IMG/VR virus record: IMGVR_UViG_3300030116_004457
Location: 1 to 25,473 of that record
Direction: 5' to 3' (one strand)
Length of the DNA stretch: 25,473 nt
Origin: a virus
A program made the translations under genes and the position numbers. Position 1 is the first letter of the stretch. Each line of letters begins with the position of its first letter. Shown here piece by piece: positions 5,528 to 11,999 of this stretch. A model generated the notes under the pieces. It saw only the letters and a list, made by a program, of their open reading frames with translations, made no database searches and was not told the origin of the DNA.

Positions 5528-6100
5528 TTATCCTTTCTTGAATCCATAGTCATTGAATTTAATCTTATAGTTTTCGTTATGGTGTTCCATACCCAAAAGA
5601 CTGTTTATGTGATGGATTACTCTGTCAGAGTTACCTCCAATTTCCCAATTTCGTATTTGTTTTTTTTCAAATCCATCTTTGGGGTCATAATTAATGCCAT
5701 TCTTATAATTGTAGATTGTTCCGACTGAACCATCTTTGAACTCAAATGCCCATTCACACAATATCTTTGCATCATCACTCTCTCCAAAATGTTCTTTGCC
5801 CAACTTTTGGACTAGATACTCATAAGATGTGTATAAATGCCCTTTGTTGCTCGTGCCAATGGCATCCACATTCTCTCCATCTTTTGCCACAATATCATCT
5901 TCGTAATTGTGTGAAATTTCTATTGATGTTCCACTCGTGATAATGTCTGCAAAAAGTCCACTCCAAATCCCATCATCTATTTTTCTTTTTGTTATCTCAT
6001 CCCCATTGTATTCATTAGTTACAAGAAGAGTTCCACTTTTTTTGTCGTAATTTAAAAGTAGTTTATATTTATTTTCTTCGTGAATTAATAATTTATCCAT
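5528..6100 (-). CDS. Hypothetical early protein (190 aa)
   Basis: The protein has 190 aa, with an AGGAGG site before the ATG at 6100. The middle, about residues 89-137, has a YEYLV.KLG...FG.SDDAK...EWAFEF.DG..GTIYNYK.G pattern. I have seen this as a recurrent small module in phage proteins of unknown function: a helix, then a W-containing strand, then DG and YN(W/Y)K. The C-terminus (H163, H164, H173, H174) contains histidine pairs but no recognisable catalytic motif. It lies in the early block among zinc-binding-like small proteins. The function is unknown. Confidence 0.7.
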   Translation of the reverse strand: MDKLLIHEENKYKLLLNYDKKSGTLLVTNEYNGDEITKRKIDDGIWSGLFADIITSGTSIEISHNYEDDIVAKDGENVDAIGTSNKGHLYTSYEYLVQKLGKEHFGESDDAKILCEWAFEFKDGSVGTIYNYKNGINYDPKDGFEKKQIRNWEIGGNSDRVIHHINSLLGMEHHNENYKIKFNDYGFKKG

Positions 6101-6102
6101 GA

Positions 6103-6282
6103 TTATTTAACCTCCTCAAGTCCTACCTCTGTAAGACATCTCAGACAATTTCCAACATTGTCATGATCCCAATCAATTTCCATCCTTTTGTTTGACTGTT
6201 GAAGAATGAAGACTTGAAAAGTAATATTTTCACTCTCACAATCAACACATTTCCACCTTTTATTTGTATATAATTTAGTCAT
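6103..6282 (-). CDS. Zinc-ribbon-like protein (59 aa)
   Basis: This short ORF starts at an ATG whose first base is 6282. It overlaps the stop of the upstream gene by one nucleotide (TAATG) and has an AAGGAGG site about 7 nt upstream. It ends with TAA at 6105-6103, directly before the next gene. The 59-aa protein has C12-x2-C15 and C46-x2-C49 flanking a predicted beta sheet (TFQVFILQQ), the plan of a minimal zinc ribbon. It resembles small phage ribbons with no assigned function. The spacing, ribosome binding site and coupling make it convincing despite its size. Confidence 0.72.
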   Translation of the reverse strand: MTKLYTNKRWKCVDCESENITFQVFILQQSNKRMEIDWDHDNVGNCLRCLTEVGLEEVK

Positions 6283-6743
6283 TATTTTTCCTCCTTAAGA
6301 GATTGGTATAATTCATCGTGTAATGTAAAAGAATTACATTCAATCGTGTAAATTGTTGAAGATATTTTAATATCGTCAACATCTGTTATTTTAGTTCCAT
6401 CGTGGTTAATTGAATCTAATAATTGAGTGTATGAAATTCCTTGTTCTTCGGATTGTTCGTACAAGAAATTATCAATAAATTCTGAATGTTCTTCGTAGAA
6501 TTTTAGAAGTTTAGAATTGTAAATAAGTTCCGTACTCCAATAATCAAAATTAGACCAATTAAAAATAATATCTAATATTTGATTTTTTACCTCTGAGAAA
6601 TCAAAATCTTCTTCCCCTATCCTCATTGAGTGAAATTCATCGTCCATCTCACTTAAGATAAATTCTTTTATCGTATTAGTTTCGTAGTGAATACCATCAA
6701 GTATTTCTACTTTATTATTTTTGTAGTTTAGTGTTGTAGTCAT
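6282..6743 (-). CDS. Hypothetical acidic early protein (153 aa)
   Basis: I place the start at the ATG at 6743 because GGAGGT lies at the right distance from it and the stop of the leader ORF lies two nucleotides upstream. An in-frame ATG at 6755 has no such support. The protein is acidic and largely helical. The segment at about 65-105, with W..ELIY...LLKFYEEH..FID.F, resembles DUF7222-like phage proteins, but I hold that only weakly. A C-terminal beta part follows. It is the first full-length gene of the leftward early transcript. Confidence 0.65.
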   Translation of the reverse strand: MTTTLNYKNNKVEILDGIHYETNTIKEFILSEMDDEFHSMRIGEEDFDFSEVKNQILDIIFNWSNFDYWSTELIYNSKLLKFYEEHSEFIDNFLYEQSEEQGISYTQLLDSINHDGTKITDVDDIKISSTIYTIECNSFTLHDELYQSLKEEK

Positions 6744-6745
6744 GA

Positions 6746-6817
6746 TTACCTCCATGTTAAGTCCAAAGAGATTATTAAATCCTCTTCGGTTGGTTTAATG
6801 ATTGTTTGTATGTCCAT
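6746..6817 (-). CDS. 23-aa leader peptide upstream of the early block
   Basis: A 24-codon frame (start 6817, stop TAA 6748-6746) opens the early transcript. It has a GAGAGGAT site about 7 nt upstream of its ATG. Its last codons contain the GGAGGT ribosome binding site of the next gene, whose ATG lies two nucleotides beyond the TAA. The peptide (MDIQTIIKPTEEDL...) has no codon run typical of amino-acid attenuators. Translational coupling is the likely role. It could also be the remnant of a longer gene. Confidence 0.5.
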   Translation of the reverse strand: MDIQTIIKPTEEDLIISLDLTWR

Positions 6818-6860
6818 TTTTTTATCCTCTCTTTACTTAGTTAATGGATTGTTTAAAACC

Positions 6861-6889
6861 ATATTACAACCATAAATATACAAATGCAA
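6861..6889 (-). promoter_or_regulatory. Leftward early promoter
   Basis: Read leftwards there is TTGCAT (6889-6884), a 17-bp spacer and TAATAT (6866-6861). Four of six bases match in each box and the spacing is ideal. It lies about 45 bp upstream of the leader ORF and is the only good candidate to drive the early block. Its -10 is identical to that of the second leftward promoter at 4024-4053. Confidence 0.6.
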
Positions 6890-7038
6890 TAGGGTAGGGG
6901 ATTATTTTACAAAGAAATCTCAGGATCCACCTGGAATCCAATAGCAAATTTTTTTAAAACGGGGCTAGGAAAGCTTTATAAAAATGGGCCAAAAAATATG
7001 CCTGGAATGAAACCAGGATGTGTTCCTGATACAACACT

Positions 7039-7071
7039 CAGGGTGTCATCAGGGTGTCATCAGGATGTCAT
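7039..7071. repeat. Tandem 11-bp repeat, three copies
   Basis: CAGGGTGTCAT occurs at 7039-7049 and 7050-7060, and CAGGATGTCAT at 7061-7071, directly head to tail. An 11-bp period places equivalent bases on nearly the same face of the helix, which suits cooperative protein binding. A related CAGGATGTG occurs just upstream at 7015-7023. Confidence 0.85.
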
Positions 7072-7092
7072 GGGCTGCAAAAATTATATGAG

Positions 7093-7114
7093 TAGGGGAG
7101 TGATAGGGGAGTGA
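7093..7114. repeat. Tandem 11-bp repeat, two perfect copies
   Basis: TAGGGGAGTGA is present at 7093-7103 and 7104-7114. It shares its period with the neighbouring three-copy repeat but not its sequence. GTAGGG (7092-7097) can pair with CCCTAC (7129-7134), just before a T-rich tract, so this may also belong to a weak rightward terminator. Confidence 0.8.
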
Positions 7115-7136
7115 TTTAAAAAGGTCTACCCTACCG

Positions 7137-7177
7137 ATTTTTAAAAATGTTTTTTTTCTTTTTTTTTATTTTTTCTT
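7137..7177. other. AT palindrome and T-tract
   Basis: ATTTTTAAAAAT (7137-7148) is a perfect 12-bp palindrome. It is followed by 28 bases of which 25 are T (7150-7177). This may be a rightward terminator, an easily melted origin element or a bent-DNA site. The sequence alone does not decide. Confidence 0.5.
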
Positions 7178-7303
7178 GTAACCATCTCGGACTCTTATAA
7201 GGGTTCTCTAAGAGAGGGGAAACTTTATGGGGAAATAATATTGGTGATCTAGTTTTGTAAGTGTTGTGTTATTGGTTAGTAATCTAAAGTTAATCTTATT
7301 TTT

Positions 7304-7331
7304 AATACATATTTATATATTTATATGTATT
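7304..7331. repeat. AT-rich inverted repeat with 9-bp arms
   Basis: AATACATAT (7304-7312) and ATATGTATT (7323-7331) are perfect inverted copies separated by 10 bp of AT-only sequence. A dimeric regulator operator or an origin element is possible. Confidence 0.6.
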
Positions 7332-7616
7332 GTTTGTATGTGTTTAGATTTGCAATAACTGTCGCCGATAGACCGACTGCTATATATAGTACATGTATGA
7401 GGTAGTCAGAGCGTTGAAATACTATTTTTAGATATAGGCCACCCCTTATATATATACCTAAAATCGCTAACTTTTCTAATTATTACAAGCATTGGTATTC
7501 CCGACCCTATACCCCTTGCATAATTCTGGCAGCGGAGCTATCCCCACCAGTGAAAGTAACCATGTAGGTCTTGGTCTTTTTTGGGTGACCTGACTCACCT
7601 ACTCCGTTACTGTGCG

Positions 7617-7644
7617 GTTACATTAAGTAAAATTAGTGTATACT
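7617..7644 (+). promoter_or_regulatory. Candidate rightward (late) promoter
   Basis: GTTACA (7617-7622), a 16-bp spacer and TATACT (7639-7644) resemble a sigma70 promoter. It lies 50 bp upstream of the GTG start of the small terminase gene. A GGTGA-N6-TCACC dyad (7584-7599) and a GTAGGT/ACCTAC pair (7564-7569, 7597-7602) lie just upstream and could be operators. Confidence 0.45.
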
Positions 7645-7694
7645 ATTTTGTAAAATTTGGTAAACCAATACTAGACTATTGCCTAGGAGTTCAT

Positions 7695-8261
7695 GTGACT
7701 TTAAAAAATATGTTAGCTAAAAGTTCGTCTGGAGTCTCAGAAATAGAGAGACGAGTATTAAAGGCAATCCCTGAGTGGAAGAAGTGGACTAGGCAGCTAA
7801 AACAAGTCTATGTACTACTCCCCGTCTTTGGGTCTAGTGACCAAGGTATAGAAGAGATGTGTGATGAGTTTGGCTGGAATAAAAAGAAACTATTTGAAAA
7901 GATAGAAGAAGACCAGACATTTAGATTAAAACTTGCACAATACAGAGATACGGACTCCTACCCTATCTTTCCTGGATCTAAGAAAACATATATTAAGAAG
8001 TCACATTTAGATACTGTGTATGCTCACGAATCAGCAGTTCTTAGTTTTATGCACTTAGAGAGAGCAAAGGCTCAAGGTAGTGCTGGTGTCAACTTTGCAC
8101 TTAAGATGATGGCTAACGGGTATTTAGAACACATGGAGCCTGTTTCTTCTAGGCCAGAGATAAAATACTTTTTAGAAGATGAAAGACAACCTGGCATAGT
8201 GCAAGACAATGGCCATGTACCAGAAGTTGATTACTCAGGAGACGGACTTCCTAACTTATGA
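7695..8261 (+). CDS. Terminase small subunit (probable)
   Basis: I place the start at GTG 7695, which has AGGAG (7685-7689) five bases upstream. The frame is open further upstream to a TTG at 7581, but that has no ribosome binding site and would cover the probable promoter. The resulting protein has 188 aa. A first helical part containing a helix-turn-helix-like segment (IEEMCDEFGWNKKKLFEKI, about 56-74) could bind packaging DNA. A later helical segment (SAVLSFMHLERAKAQG...ALKMMANGYLE, about 113-145) resembles the oligomerising region of small terminases. The assignment rests mainly on position, immediately before the large terminase. The last 20 residues are acidic. Confidence 0.6.
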   Translation: MTLKNMLAKSSSGVSEIERRVLKAIPEWKKWTRQLKQVYVLLPVFGSSDQGIEEMCDEFGWNKKKLFEKIEEDQTFRLKLAQYRDTDSYPIFPGSKKTYIKKSHLDTVYAHESAVLSFMHLERAKAQGSAGVNFALKMMANGYLEHMEPVSSRPEIKYFLEDERQPGIVQDNGHVPEVDYSGDGLPNL

Positions 8262-8383
8262 GATGTGGTAAAACATATAAGAGAGTGATTACTATTCGTT
8301 GCACAAACGAAATATTCGCAAATGGATTATGTAGAAAACACCACTACTATCACATAAAAAAAAATGGAGTAAGACATGGCTAA
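8258..8383 (+). CDS. Tiny zinc-binding protein nested between the terminase genes (41 aa)
   Basis: This 41-aa ORF starts with ATGA overlapping the terminase small-subunit stop and ends 8 nt inside the large-terminase gene, so it fills the gap between them exactly. Its cysteines and histidines (C3, C15, C25, H28, H29) and the string NGLCRKHHY followed by KKNG match the C...GLC..HY.R...G pattern of small phage zinc-binding and HNH-associated proteins. There is no strong ribosome binding site, so translation would be coupled to the upstream gene. It is too short to be sure, but the motif and its exact fit are unlikely to be accidental. Confidence 0.55.
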   Translation: MRCGKTYKRVITIRCTNEIFANGLCRKHHYYHIKKNGVRHG

Positions 8384-9890
8384 CCTATATGAAGCGTATC
8401 CTTGGCAAAAGGAAATGCACGAGTCAAAAGCTAAAATTAAATTTGTACAGGCTGGAAGACGAGCAGGTAAAACTAGATCATCTCTACAGGAAGCACTTAG
8501 GCAAATCAGAGAAGCATCAATAAACCCTATTGTGTTTCCAGGCAAGAAAGAAAAGTTAACAGCAGAACAAGCTGGACTTGTACCTCCCATACATATATGG
8601 ACTGTTGCACCTACAAGAGCTCAGATGTTACAGGTATGGAACGAGATGCAGGCATTTATTCCGAAACACATAGTTCGTAAAACAAGAACCAAAGCACAAG
8701 CTGGTGGTAGAGGTGGAGGATTCAAACAAGATGACCTTCATGTTTGGTTAGATTTAAAAGATGAGAAAGGCAACTGGTTACCCAACAGATGGAGACAATC
8801 TGTATTTTGGGAACTCAAGTCTGCTGACAACCCAGAAGGATTACAGACTGTAGGTCTTGATTTTCTTCACATGGCCGAATCCCAAGACATCAAAGAAGCT
8901 GCGTGGAATAAGGTCAGACCTACGCTTAACTCACCAGGAAGACTGGGTAGGGCCATTGTTGAAGGTGTTCCTCCTGAAAGTTCTCAGCATTGGTTTGCCA
9001 GAAACTTTAAGATAGCAAAAGAAAATCCGTCTACAAGAAGACAGGCTTTTCACGCATCAACCTTTGACAATCCCTACCTTACAGAAGAAGACAGACTTGA
9101 GATAGAGGAAGAGAAAGCATCACTTACTGAGGGAATATGGGAGAGATTCTACATGGCAAAGCAACCAGAGGGTGCAGGTAACTTTTTCAGAAACATTACA
9201 AAGGCATACACTAAAGACGCATACGAACTTATGCAGCCACTTGAAGAAGCAAGTTATGTTGCAGGTCTTGACTTAGGTAGAGCTAACGATCCAACAGTTA
9301 TGATTATCAAAGATAGAGTAACAAGAACATCTGTGTTTGCTGTAGAACTTGCAAAGACTGATTGGTCGTTGCAGGTAGAAACAATCAAGAATGAAGCTAT
9401 TAGATGGAACATAGAAGAGGTTTACATGGACTCAACAGGTCTAGGTGGTAAGTTGGGAGAAGATGTGCTGTATCGTGAACTGCTTGAACACTCTATTCCT
9501 GTGATTGGTTTTAACTTTACACCAAGTAAAAAGTATCAGTTGTTCTTAGATTACGCATTGTCACTTGAAAAAGAGACTGTTGCATTTCCACAGAGTTGGG
9601 GTAAACTAATAAGTCAGTTAGAAGATATTGCTCATAGGGAAACGGCAAATCGAGGTCACCAGTTCTATTCGGTGTCTGGAGGTAGGGATGACTGGGTTGA
9701 TGCAGAATGTTTAGCCTTAATGGCTTGTGATCCTGCACAAGAAGTCATGGAACTACTTACAGCTCCTAGATCAAAACGAGGTATTAAACCTCTAAATAGC
9801 AACTACAGAAGCAAGGGTTCGAGGATCTTGAGGTGGAGAGAAGAGAGAAAACTCCTTGCGATGGAAGAAGAAGGAACTAAAGCCTTATGA
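8376..9890 (+). CDS. terL: Terminase large subunit
   Basis: This 504-aa protein is the DNA-packaging motor. The ATPase part has a Walker A AGRRAGKT (26-33), a motif with WTVAPT (75-80) and a Walker-B-like hydrophobic strand followed by E169 (VGLDFLHMAES, 159-169). The nuclease part has the RNase H-like acidic residues D299 (GLDLGRANDP), D352 (VYMDSTG) and D442 (DDWVDAECLALM). Its length is normal for the family. The start has a GGAG site. The stop overlaps the portal start as ATGA. The insert rich in G/R/K (about 105-116) within the ATPase domain is slightly unusual. Confidence 0.93.
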   Translation: MANLYEAYPWQKEMHESKAKIKFVQAGRRAGKTRSSLQEALRQIREASINPIVFPGKKEKLTAEQAGLVPPIHIWTVAPTRAQMLQVWNEMQAFIPKHIVRKTRTKAQAGGRGGGFKQDDLHVWLDLKDEKGNWLPNRWRQSVFWELKSADNPEGLQTVGLDFLHMAESQDIKEAAWNKVRPTLNSPGRLGRAIVEGVPPESSQHWFARNFKIAKENPSTRRQAFHASTFDNPYLTEEDRLEIEEEKASLTEGIWERFYMAKQPEGAGNFFRNITKAYTKDAYELMQPLEEASYVAGLDLGRANDPTVMIIKDRVTRTSVFAVELAKTDWSLQVETIKNEAIRWNIEEVYMDSTGLGGKLGEDVLYRELLEHSIPVIGFNFTPSKKYQLFLDYALSLEKETVAFPQSWGKLISQLEDIAHRETANRGHQFYSVSGGRDDWVDAECLALMACDPAQEVMELLTAPRSKRGIKPLNSNYRSKGSRILRWREERKLLAMEEEGTKAL

Positions 9891-11815
9891 CAATGAGTTA
9901 TGGTTCGGGTGCAAACAGCAGTGTCAATCCTGAAGAAGAGATAGCACGAGAAGGTGCGAATCCGTTAGAAGAGCCTTTACTTACTATTGAGTGGGTAGAA
10001 AGCACGCTTGAAAACGGAAGAAGAAAATTTGACACATTCTACGACAACTGCGAAGAAGCCGAAGATTTTTATTTATCAAACTTTGATTTTTCAGTTCCAG
10101 AAACAGGTTCACAGATAAGACTTGGAACTGCAAGTTCAACAATCAACACACTTGTTGCTCATGTCACTCCACAATTTTTAGATATATCAGTACCTCCGCC
10201 TGGCCCGAAAGGTCAAGCGAGGGCAGAACTGCTTGAGAAGTTTCTCAGGGGTGCGAATCATATGCTTGAGCAGTTCTCACCAACAAGAAGAGAAACAGCA
10301 AAACACATGGCACTTTATGGAGTTGCCTTTGAGAAAACAGAGTTTGCTGCCAACAGATGGGAAGAGTTCCCTGAACCACCAGAAGATGGTGACATTGGTG
10401 ATTATCAAGAGCAACTACAAGATGTACTTAACAGAAGAAATATAAACTGGCCTATAACCTCAACTTGCGTAAACCCCAAGATGATGGTTTGGGATATCAA
10501 CAATATACAGAACCCAAGGTGGGTGATGCACTTTTACGAAATTGATGCGTCATGGGTGAAAGCTCACTTTCCATCATGGGATGGGCCTGTAGAAGGAACA
10601 GTGGAATTTGTGGAAACCTGGACTCACAGTCAAGTATGTTACATGGCTGAGGGCAAATTCGCATTAGAGCCGAAGCGACACGGCTACAAGACTTTGCCTT
10701 TTACAATGTACTGGCCACACACAGGTCTTATGAGTGACGGGTATGATCCCGAAAAACTCTACAGAGGTATACTGCATGGTAACTTTGATATGCTTAGAGC
10801 AGAATCAAGACTTGCATCGCAGTACCTTGATATTGTTGGAAACAGTGCTTGGCCTACTAGAGACTTTAGAGGGCCACCTGGTATTACAGAACAGGTAATG
10901 GAACAGTATGAAGAAACTCCTGGTGCTAAGAACTTTTTACCTCAAAATGTAAACATTGAAAGAGCAATCACACCAGATCCACCAAGTTCTATTGTGGTTG
11001 CACAACAGATGATGCAACAAGCTATTGAGGATAATACTGCACCTGCCGTATCAAGAGGTCAGAGACCAACTGGTGCCGCAAGTGGTTATCATACGGCTGT
11101 TCTTGCAGGTATTGCTGCACTTAACTTTGGTGCGTATGTAGAAGCAGCACAGAGAGGATTACAAGATAGAAACGCAATCATATTGCACATTATTGAGAAT
11201 GTAATTCAAGACAAGGTAACTGTATTCGGTAAAACAGAAACAGGCCCTATGGATGCAATCATAAGACCAAACGATATTAGAGGTCACTATGTAAACATGG
11301 TACAACTTACTCCTACATCTCCAGAAGAACAGGAAAGAAAACTAAATCTTTACAATAGTCTTTGGAGAACAGGATTCATTGATCAAGATACTGCACTTAG
11401 AAAAGCTGGTGTGTCAAACGCACTTGAAGTAAGATCTAAGTTACTTGCAGAAGGATTCTTGAAGAGTGAGCAAGTCCAACAAGTATTGCAAGGTGAAGCC
11501 GCTAGAAGAGTACCAATACTCCAACAGTTAGTTGAAGCAACTGGTATGTCATCTGGTCAAGAAGCCGAACAGATTGCTAGAAATATTTTAAATACACAAG
11601 GTTCAACACAATTACCAAACGCTGGTAATTTTAGCACAACTAACCAACCTCAAAGATCTCCTGCGACAGAAAGGGCAAGAGTAGAGACGAATATAAGACC
11701 TGTAGTTCCAGGTAGTTTAAGAGAACAAGAATTAGTCGGTAGACAGATAGCATCACCTCGTACTGGTAATCAAAGAGTACAAGGTAGAGATCTACCACCA
11801 GGATTAGGACAGTAA
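9887..11815 (+). CDS. Portal protein
   Basis: This 642-aa protein directly follows the large terminase. It would form the ring through which DNA enters the capsid. The N-terminal half has the mixed beta/helix pattern of portals, with a conserved-looking P-rich segment (NINWPITSTCVNPKMMVWD, about 185-203) and a strand WVMHFYEID. The long helix region at about 370-440 (QQMMQQAIEDNTAPAVSRG then GYHTAVLAGIAALNFG) corresponds to the stem and crown region. The last 100 residues are low in complexity and rich in Q/N/R, perhaps a disordered tail inside the capsid. The assignment is from position, size and general pattern. Confidence 0.8.
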   Translation: MTMSYGSGANSSVNPEEEIAREGANPLEEPLLTIEWVESTLENGRRKFDTFYDNCEEAEDFYLSNFDFSVPETGSQIRLGTASSTINTLVAHVTPQFLDISVPPPGPKGQARAELLEKFLRGANHMLEQFSPTRRETAKHMALYGVAFEKTEFAANRWEEFPEPPEDGDIGDYQEQLQDVLNRRNINWPITSTCVNPKMMVWDINNIQNPRWVMHFYEIDASWVKAHFPSWDGPVEGTVEFVETWTHSQVCYMAEGKFALEPKRHGYKTLPFTMYWPHTGLMSDGYDPEKLYRGILHGNFDMLRAESRLASQYLDIVGNSAWPTRDFRGPPGITEQVMEQYEETPGAKNFLPQNVNIERAITPDPPSSIVVAQQMMQQAIEDNTAPAVSRGQRPTGAASGYHTAVLAGIAALNFGAYVEAAQRGLQDRNAIILHIIENVIQDKVTVFGKTETGPMDAIIRPNDIRGHYVNMVQLTPTSPEEQERKLNLYNSLWRTGFIDQDTALRKAGVSNALEVRSKLLAEGFLKSEQVQQVLQGEAARRVPILQQLVEATGMSSGQEAEQIARNILNTQGSTQLPNAGNFSTTNQPQRSPATERARVETNIRPVVPGSLREQELVGRQIASPRTGNQRVQGRDLPPGLGQ

Positions 11816-11997
11816 TGGCAGCAAAGAAAAATACATCAATAGATATTGCTTTTAGTGAATTTGACACTATGGTAGGAAAGTTTTTTGAACAATCAAACAT
11901 CACATTTAAAGATGTTGTCAAACCAGATATGCCAAAACCTAAAGCAAAAAGGAAGCGAACACCCTTGAATATGAACAACAACCCATTTAGGATATAG
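11815..11997 (+). CDS. Small basic hypothetical protein (60 aa)
   Basis: This 60-aa protein begins at an ATG overlapping the portal stop (TAATG). The first half is helical with mixed charge. The second half is Pro/Lys/Arg-rich (residues 36-50 contain K/R runs). It may be a minor structural or DNA-binding protein. It is not recognised. Confidence 0.55.
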   Translation: MAAKKNTSIDIAFSEFDTMVGKFFEQSNITFKDVVKPDMPKPKAKRKRTPLNMNNNPFRI

Positions 11998-11999
11998 AT

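Larger units (their letters stand above)
6818..7694. other. 877-bp divergent intergenic region
   Basis: No convincing gene is seen in this region between the leftward and rightward halves. It holds the early promoter, CCTGG/CCAGG dyads (7001-7005 with 7013-7017), 11-bp tandem repeats (7039-7071 and 7093-7114), a 12-bp AT palindrome (7137-7148) followed by a T-tract (7150-7177), and a 6-bp dyad CTCTTA/TAAGAG (7192-7214). It also has a large AT-rich dyad (7304-7331), a 10-bp palindrome CTATATATAG (7380-7389), a GGTGA/TCACC dyad (7584-7599) and a rightward promoter (7617-7644). It is a likely regulatory region and perhaps also an origin or packaging site. No tRNA-like T arm was found. Confidence 0.6.

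Noticed and set aside
7360-7560. Possible tRNA or structured RNA gene in the intergenic region
   Set aside because: Several short palindromes are present, but no T-arm consensus, acceptor stem or cloverleaf pairing could be found by eye.
7581-7694. TTG-start extension of the small terminase (38 extra residues)
   Set aside because: There is no ribosome binding site before the TTG, the extension covers the probable promoter, and the GTG at 7695 has AGGAG at the right distance.
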